From NCBI GenBank assembly GCA_029259835.1, contig JAJDEL010000054.1, positions 1 through 10,452 on the forward strand: 10,452 nucleotides of DNA, in the 5' to 3' direction. This stretch comes from Planctomicrobium sp. (GTDB lineage Bacteria; Planctomycetota; Planctomycetia; Planctomycetales; Planctomycetaceae). This document shows positions 7,156-10,452 of the stretch, in pieces. A program made the position numbers and the translations under genes. The notes under the pieces were generated by a model, which saw nothing but the letters and a program-made list of their open reading frames with translations, was not told the DNA's origin and did not search any database. The first letter of the stretch is position 1. Every line of letters starts with the position of its first letter.

Positions 7156-7464
7156 ATGCACATTCGCAGAATTCAAGATGACCCTCATCCTTTCCCCACT
7201 TCCGGTGGACCGCACGCGGTGCTGTCAAACGGTCGTGCAGGAGAAAGCGAATCTGTGGAGAAAAGCAGGCCAAACGTGGTCTCTTCGCCGTCCAAAACAT
7301 CGACGGAAGAGATTAGTTACCTGCTGGACGAACTGCACTTGCTTCCAGATCAGAATGACGATGCTTTGCAACTTGCCAGAGCGCGATACCAGTCAGGTGA
7401 GTTGTTCACCCGCGAAGCTGCGGAATCCACCGCAATTTCATCACTCAGGGATTTTGTTTTTTAA
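7156..7464 (+). CDS. flgM: FlgM-like anti-sigma-28 factor
   Basis: The product has 102 residues from the ATG at 7156. The N-terminal half (to about residue 50) is polar, rich in Ser, Pro and Gly and probably disordered. The C-terminal half has helices at about 51-60 (EEISYLLDEL) and 66-90, where DALQLARARYQSGELFTREA resembles the FlgM sigma-binding region (pattern: helix, then xGxY/F, then helix). FlgM binds the flagellar sigma factor FliA until the hook is finished and FlgM is exported. Its place 92 bases upstream of flagellin fits such a role. The match is by length, layout and a short motif only; the Tyr of the usual IxxGxY signature is replaced by Leu-Phe, so the sequence is divergent. 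Alternative: an unrelated small flagellar regulator. Confidence 0.62.
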   Translation: MHIRRIQDDPHPFPTSGGPHAVLSNGRAGESESVEKSRPNVVSSPSKTSTEEISYLLDELHLLPDQNDDALQLARARYQSGELFTREAAESTAISSLRDFVF

Positions 7465-7556
7465 TTGTTCGTGCTGACTAACACGACATGGAGAGGAATG
7501 ATGTTGCATGAGGCAGCTGGTCACCCCACACGAACCAACCAAGAAAGAGGTTAGAG
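7465..7556 (+). promoter_or_regulatory. Flagellin leader region and ribosome site
   Basis: This 92-base leader ends with AGAGG six bases before the flagellin ATG. Two GGA words lie close together at 7490-7492 and 7495-7497, and the start codon is followed by GGGA; GGA is the core of CsrA binding sites, so post-transcriptional control is conceivable. No convincing promoter is visible: GG-N9-GC near 7495-7507 is one base too short for sigma-54, and GCTGACTAA near 7473 is a poor sigma-28 match. Confidence 0.4.
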
Positions 7557-8969
7557 ATGGGACTTTCAATTGCCAATAATGTGGCATCACTCAACGCTCA
7601 GAACAATCTGACGCGTGCGAATGAAAGATTAACGACTTCCGTAGAACGATTGTCTTCCGGGTTGAAAATCAACCGAGGAGCCGATGGTCCTGCGTCACTC
7701 GTGATTTCCGAGAAGCAGCGAGCACAGATTGCAGGTCTCGAACAGGCAATCGAAAACTCCGAAAAAGCGGTTTCACTTGTGCAAACTGCCGAAGGTGCTT
7801 TGAGCGAAATCAACGCTTTGTTGGTCAAGGTTCGTTCGTTGGCAATCGATTCTGCGAATACCGGGGTCAATGACAGTGATGCACTTACTGCGAATCAGGC
7901 AGAAATTAACAACGCTCTGGATACGATCAACCGAATCGCCAATAACACTCAGTTCCTGTCGAAGAAACTTCTCGATGGTTCCGCTGGTGTGAATGGAACA
8001 CCGAACGATGCGGATGTGACTTTCCTTGAAGCCACAGACGATACGTCTGCAGGATCGTATGCAGTCATCGTGACCGCAGCTGCTGAAAAGGCAGTTGCTA
8101 CTGCAGGGACAGCGCAAACTGGGGCTTTGGCAGTGGCAGAAAACCTCACGGTGAACGGAGTCGCTATTAGTCTGAACGCCGGCCTCACACAAGCTCAAGT
8201 GGTTACTCGGGTTAACGAATTTAGTTACGAGACCGGAGTCACTGCCCAAGTCACAGGAGGAGCTCTTGAACTCTACAGTTCGAACTATGGGGCGTCCGCG
8301 TCAATTTCTGTTGTTTCAGATGTTGCCGCTGGAGCAACCAGTTCTGGGGTTGGAACGACAGCTATCGCAGATACTGGCCTAGATGTTGCTGGAACGATCG
8401 ATGGCGTCGCCGGAACGGGAACGGGAGATGTTCTAGTAGCAACTTCTGGAGCCGCACAAGGGTTGTCTCTTTCCTTCGCAGTCGCTGCCGGCGATCCAAC
8501 GTCGTCTGTCACTGGTGCTCAAGGATCTGTGAGTGTGACTGATAATTCGTTGACTTTCCAGATTGGTCCAAATGCGAACCAGACGGCCGACATTGCGATC
8601 AACCGAGTCAATCCAGCTTCACTAGGAGTTGGTGTCAGTGGAAATCAATTTGGAAACCTGAACCAGGTTGATGTCACTTCCGAAACTGGAGCGCAAGACG
8701 CACTCGCCGTGGTTGATGCCGCGATTGATGACATTACCACGCTGCGTGGTGACCTCGGTGCGTTTCAGGCGAATACGCTTTCTGCAACTGCCAGTAACCT
8801 GAGAACGACACTGGAGAATACGGTCAACGCCGAGTCGATCATTCGTGATACCGACTTCGCTGCGGAAATCGCAAACTTCACGCAACAACAGGTTCTCGTG
8901 CAGGCGGGAACGTCAGTCCTTGGAAATGCGAATCAATTGCCACAATTGATTCTCTCACTTCTCGGGTAA
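7557..8969 (+). CDS. fliC: Flagellin
   Basis: The 470-residue protein is the building block of the flagellar filament, exported through the flagellar type III apparatus. The conserved N-terminal D0/D1 helices are present (about 1-142: SIANNVASLNAQNNL, RLSSGLKINRGADGPASLVISEKQRAQI in parts, VKVRSLAIDSAN), as is the C-terminal part (about 372-470: SNLRTTLENTVNAES, IRDTDFAAEIANF, ending ANQLPQLILSLLG). The variable middle (about 145-370) is Ala/Gly/Thr/Val/Ser-rich and contains hook-type (Flagellin_IN) stretches near 197-255 and 276-310. The last lysine is K178, and residues 219-349 have neither Lys nor Arg. No Cys is present. The start has a good ribosome site (AGAGG). It is followed by a terminator and then fliD, the usual late-flagellar order. 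fliC is used generically; the genome may have other flagellin copies. Confidence 0.96.
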   Translation: MGLSIANNVASLNAQNNLTRANERLTTSVERLSSGLKINRGADGPASLVISEKQRAQIAGLEQAIENSEKAVSLVQTAEGALSEINALLVKVRSLAIDSANTGVNDSDALTANQAEINNALDTINRIANNTQFLSKKLLDGSAGVNGTPNDADVTFLEATDDTSAGSYAVIVTAAAEKAVATAGTAQTGALAVAENLTVNGVAISLNAGLTQAQVVTRVNEFSYETGVTAQVTGGALELYSSNYGASASISVVSDVAAGATSSGVGTTAIADTGLDVAGTIDGVAGTGTGDVLVATSGAAQGLSLSFAVAAGDPTSSVTGAQGSVSVTDNSLTFQIGPNANQTADIAINRVNPASLGVGVSGNQFGNLNQVDVTSETGAQDALAVVDAAIDDITTLRGDLGAFQANTLSATASNLRTTLENTVNAESIIRDTDFAAEIANFTQQQVLVQAGTSVLGNANQLPQLILSLLG

Positions 8970-8994
8970 GACGCGACATCATCTCGTTCCTCTC

Positions 8995-9032
8995 AAACCC
9001 GTTGAAGAGACTTCCCTCTTCAGCGGGTTTTT
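8995..9032 (+). terminator. Intrinsic terminator after flagellin
   Basis: A 15-base stem (8995-9009 with 9016-9030, one G-U pair) encloses the loop ACTTCC and ends in a T-run at 9028-9032, 25 bases after the flagellin stop. It should end or strongly reduce transcription before fliD, allowing much more flagellin than cap protein. Confidence 0.9.
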
Positions 9033-9070
9033 GTTCGGAGCGTGAAGTTCACTTTTCATAGGAAATCATC

Positions 9071-10393
9071 ATGATCGCGATCGATGGACTGATCACAGGA
9101 ATCGATACAGAGACCATCATCGAAGGTCTCCTCGATATTCAGAAAACACAAATTGATCGGCTTGGAATCCGACGCCGAGATATTGAAGCAAAGCAGGCTG
9201 CCTACGATTCACTGGAAGTTCAGTTAGCTTCGTTCAATACGATTGCCGATCAACTTTCACGACCGCAATCGAACGTCTTCGGCGCCCGGGGTGTGACAGT
9301 CAGTGATGAGTCGGCACTCTTTGCAGTTGCGAAGACGGATGCGTCAATCGGAACGTACCAGATTCATGTCGATGCGTTGGCACGTGCGCATCAAGTTGCT
9401 TCAGCCGGATTCTCAGACGCTGATGCAGAGATCACACTTGGAACATTAGATATTCAAGTCGGTGATGGTGACCTGAAGACAGTCACGATAGATGCAGAAA
9501 ACAGCACGATTCAAGGCTTGGCTAATTCAATCAACAGCGCCGACGCCGGAGTTTCGGCGACTCTGGTCAACGATGGTTCGACCGGTGGGAGACCGTATCG
9601 ATTGCTTCTGACTGCGGAGAAGACTGGTGCCGACAACGAAATTGTGATCACGAACAACTTGGCGGCCAGCGGCGGAACGGCGGTTCAGCCGACGTTTGAT
9701 TTTGGAAATCCCGTGCAGGCTGCTACGGACTCGCAAGTTCGCCTGGGGTCAGGACCGGGAGCGTTGACTGTTCAGAACGAAACAAATGAAATCAATGACC
9801 TGATTCAGGGAGTGACACTCGATCTGCTCGCGGCGGATGTGAATCAGGAAATTCAGATTCGAGTTGGTCAAAACACAGAACCAGCGACAACGGCGGTGAA
9901 TGATCTTGTTGATACTTATAACTCAATCGTGACGTTCATTGATGATCTCGTTCGCTTCAATCCAGATACAGATCAAGCGGGATTACTCATCGGTGACCGA
10001 GCAATTACGGATATCCAAAACGATATTCGCTCCGCCGTACTGGATGTTGTCCCAGGTCTGGATGGGGATTCGAATCGTCTCTCCGTACTGGGCATCTCCA
10101 TCAACAACCAAGGCAAATTAACTGTTAACGCGACGCGGTTGGAAGAAGTTCTCTCTGGTCGAGTCGAAGAAATTACACAGTCCGATCTCAAGGAATTGTT
10201 TGCGCAGAATCATACGAACGCTGACTTGAATGCTCCGGCTGGAATCGGGACGCGGCTCGGTCGAATTATTGATCGATTGATCGATGTTGAAAACGGTGGC
10301 TTGACATCAGCTCTTGTTGGATTGAATGTACAATTTATCAGCATCGTTGCATCAATTGACCGTAAAAAAGCACTCTTCTATATAAAACAGTAA
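9071..10393 (+). CDS. fliD: Flagellar filament cap protein FliD, C-terminally shortened
   Basis: The 440-residue product caps the growing filament and promotes flagellin polymerisation. The start ATG has AGGA 7 bases upstream. The FliD N-terminal domain covers about 3-110 (GLITGIDTETIIEGLLDIQ, then IGTYQIHVDALARAHQVAS), a Flagellin_IN hook motif covers about 128-195, and the FliD C-terminal domain about 215-420 (LIQGVTLDLL, AVNDLVDTYNSIVTFI, NRLSVLGISINNQGKL). The gene stops right after VASIDRKKALFYIKQ, where family members normally continue for roughly 30 or more residues with the terminal coiled-coil helix that pairs with the N-terminal helix and binds the export chaperone. The last bases turn AT-rich, and no other frame continues the protein. 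It is therefore a shortened or disrupted cap protein; whether functional is unknown. Confidence 0.92.
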   Translation: MIAIDGLITGIDTETIIEGLLDIQKTQIDRLGIRRRDIEAKQAAYDSLEVQLASFNTIADQLSRPQSNVFGARGVTVSDESALFAVAKTDASIGTYQIHVDALARAHQVASAGFSDADAEITLGTLDIQVGDGDLKTVTIDAENSTIQGLANSINSADAGVSATLVNDGSTGGRPYRLLLTAEKTGADNEIVITNNLAASGGTAVQPTFDFGNPVQAATDSQVRLGSGPGALTVQNETNEINDLIQGVTLDLLAADVNQEIQIRVGQNTEPATTAVNDLVDTYNSIVTFIDDLVRFNPDTDQAGLLIGDRAITDIQNDIRSAVLDVVPGLDGDSNRLSVLGISINNQGKLTVNATRLEEVLSGRVEEITQSDLKELFAQNHTNADLNAPAGIGTRLGRIIDRLIDVENGGLTSALVGLNVQFISIVASIDRKKALFYIKQ

Positions 10394-10452
10394 TATCTGA
10401 TCGCTAATTTCGTAGCATTTGAACGGGCGATCTGTTAACTGAAAACGACCGG

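Noticed and set aside
10399..10432. GATCGC/GCGATC inverted repeat after fliD as a terminator
   Set aside because: The stem has only 6 pairs with a 22-base loop and no T-run follows.

Overview
The window looks like a chromosomal segment of a motile planctomycete. This is inferred from several traits together: a Tat-exported PhoD-type phosphatase with a large non-catalytic N-terminal part, a membrane-anchored TPR protein carrying a secretin-like STN module, hairpin clusters between genes built on words such as GGCCAACGGCC and CAGCCC/GGGCTG, and a flgM-like/flagellin/fliD block. No rRNA or other taxonomic marker is present, so the assignment is moderate.

Left part, minus strand: a PhoD-like metallophosphatase gene runs off the left edge (1-1831, C-terminus missing). 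It has no stop codon inside the window. Upstream is a single-module sigma-54 activator (2059-3000) with no N-terminal sensor domain. Behind it lies about 500 bases without a gene (3001-3510), which includes a dense cluster of hairpins at 3249-3498. Next comes a tightly packed minus-strand operon, in transcription order: a TPR/STN inner-membrane protein (start about 6923), a secreted or anchored TPR protein with a proline-rich linker (start about 4756, 1 base after the previous stop), and a 128-residue helical protein (26-base overlap). None of these three has a recognised named function.

Right part, plus strand: a small FlgM-like anti-sigma factor gene (7156-7464), flagellin (7557-8969), a strong intrinsic terminator (8995-9032), and the filament-cap gene fliD (9071-10393). 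fliD stops about 30 or more residues earlier than expected. The FlgM-like/flagellin/fliD order indicates a late, sigma-28-type flagellar module. The divergent TPR operon and the sigma-54 activator are placed as if connected with it, but that link is an inference from position only.

Main points for a second look: the shortened C-terminus of FliD; the unassigned TPR/STN, TPR and helical three-gene operon facing the flagellar genes; the hairpin cluster with competing structures; a perfect 19-base palindrome between the divergent transcription units; and a flagellin with no lysine after residue 178.
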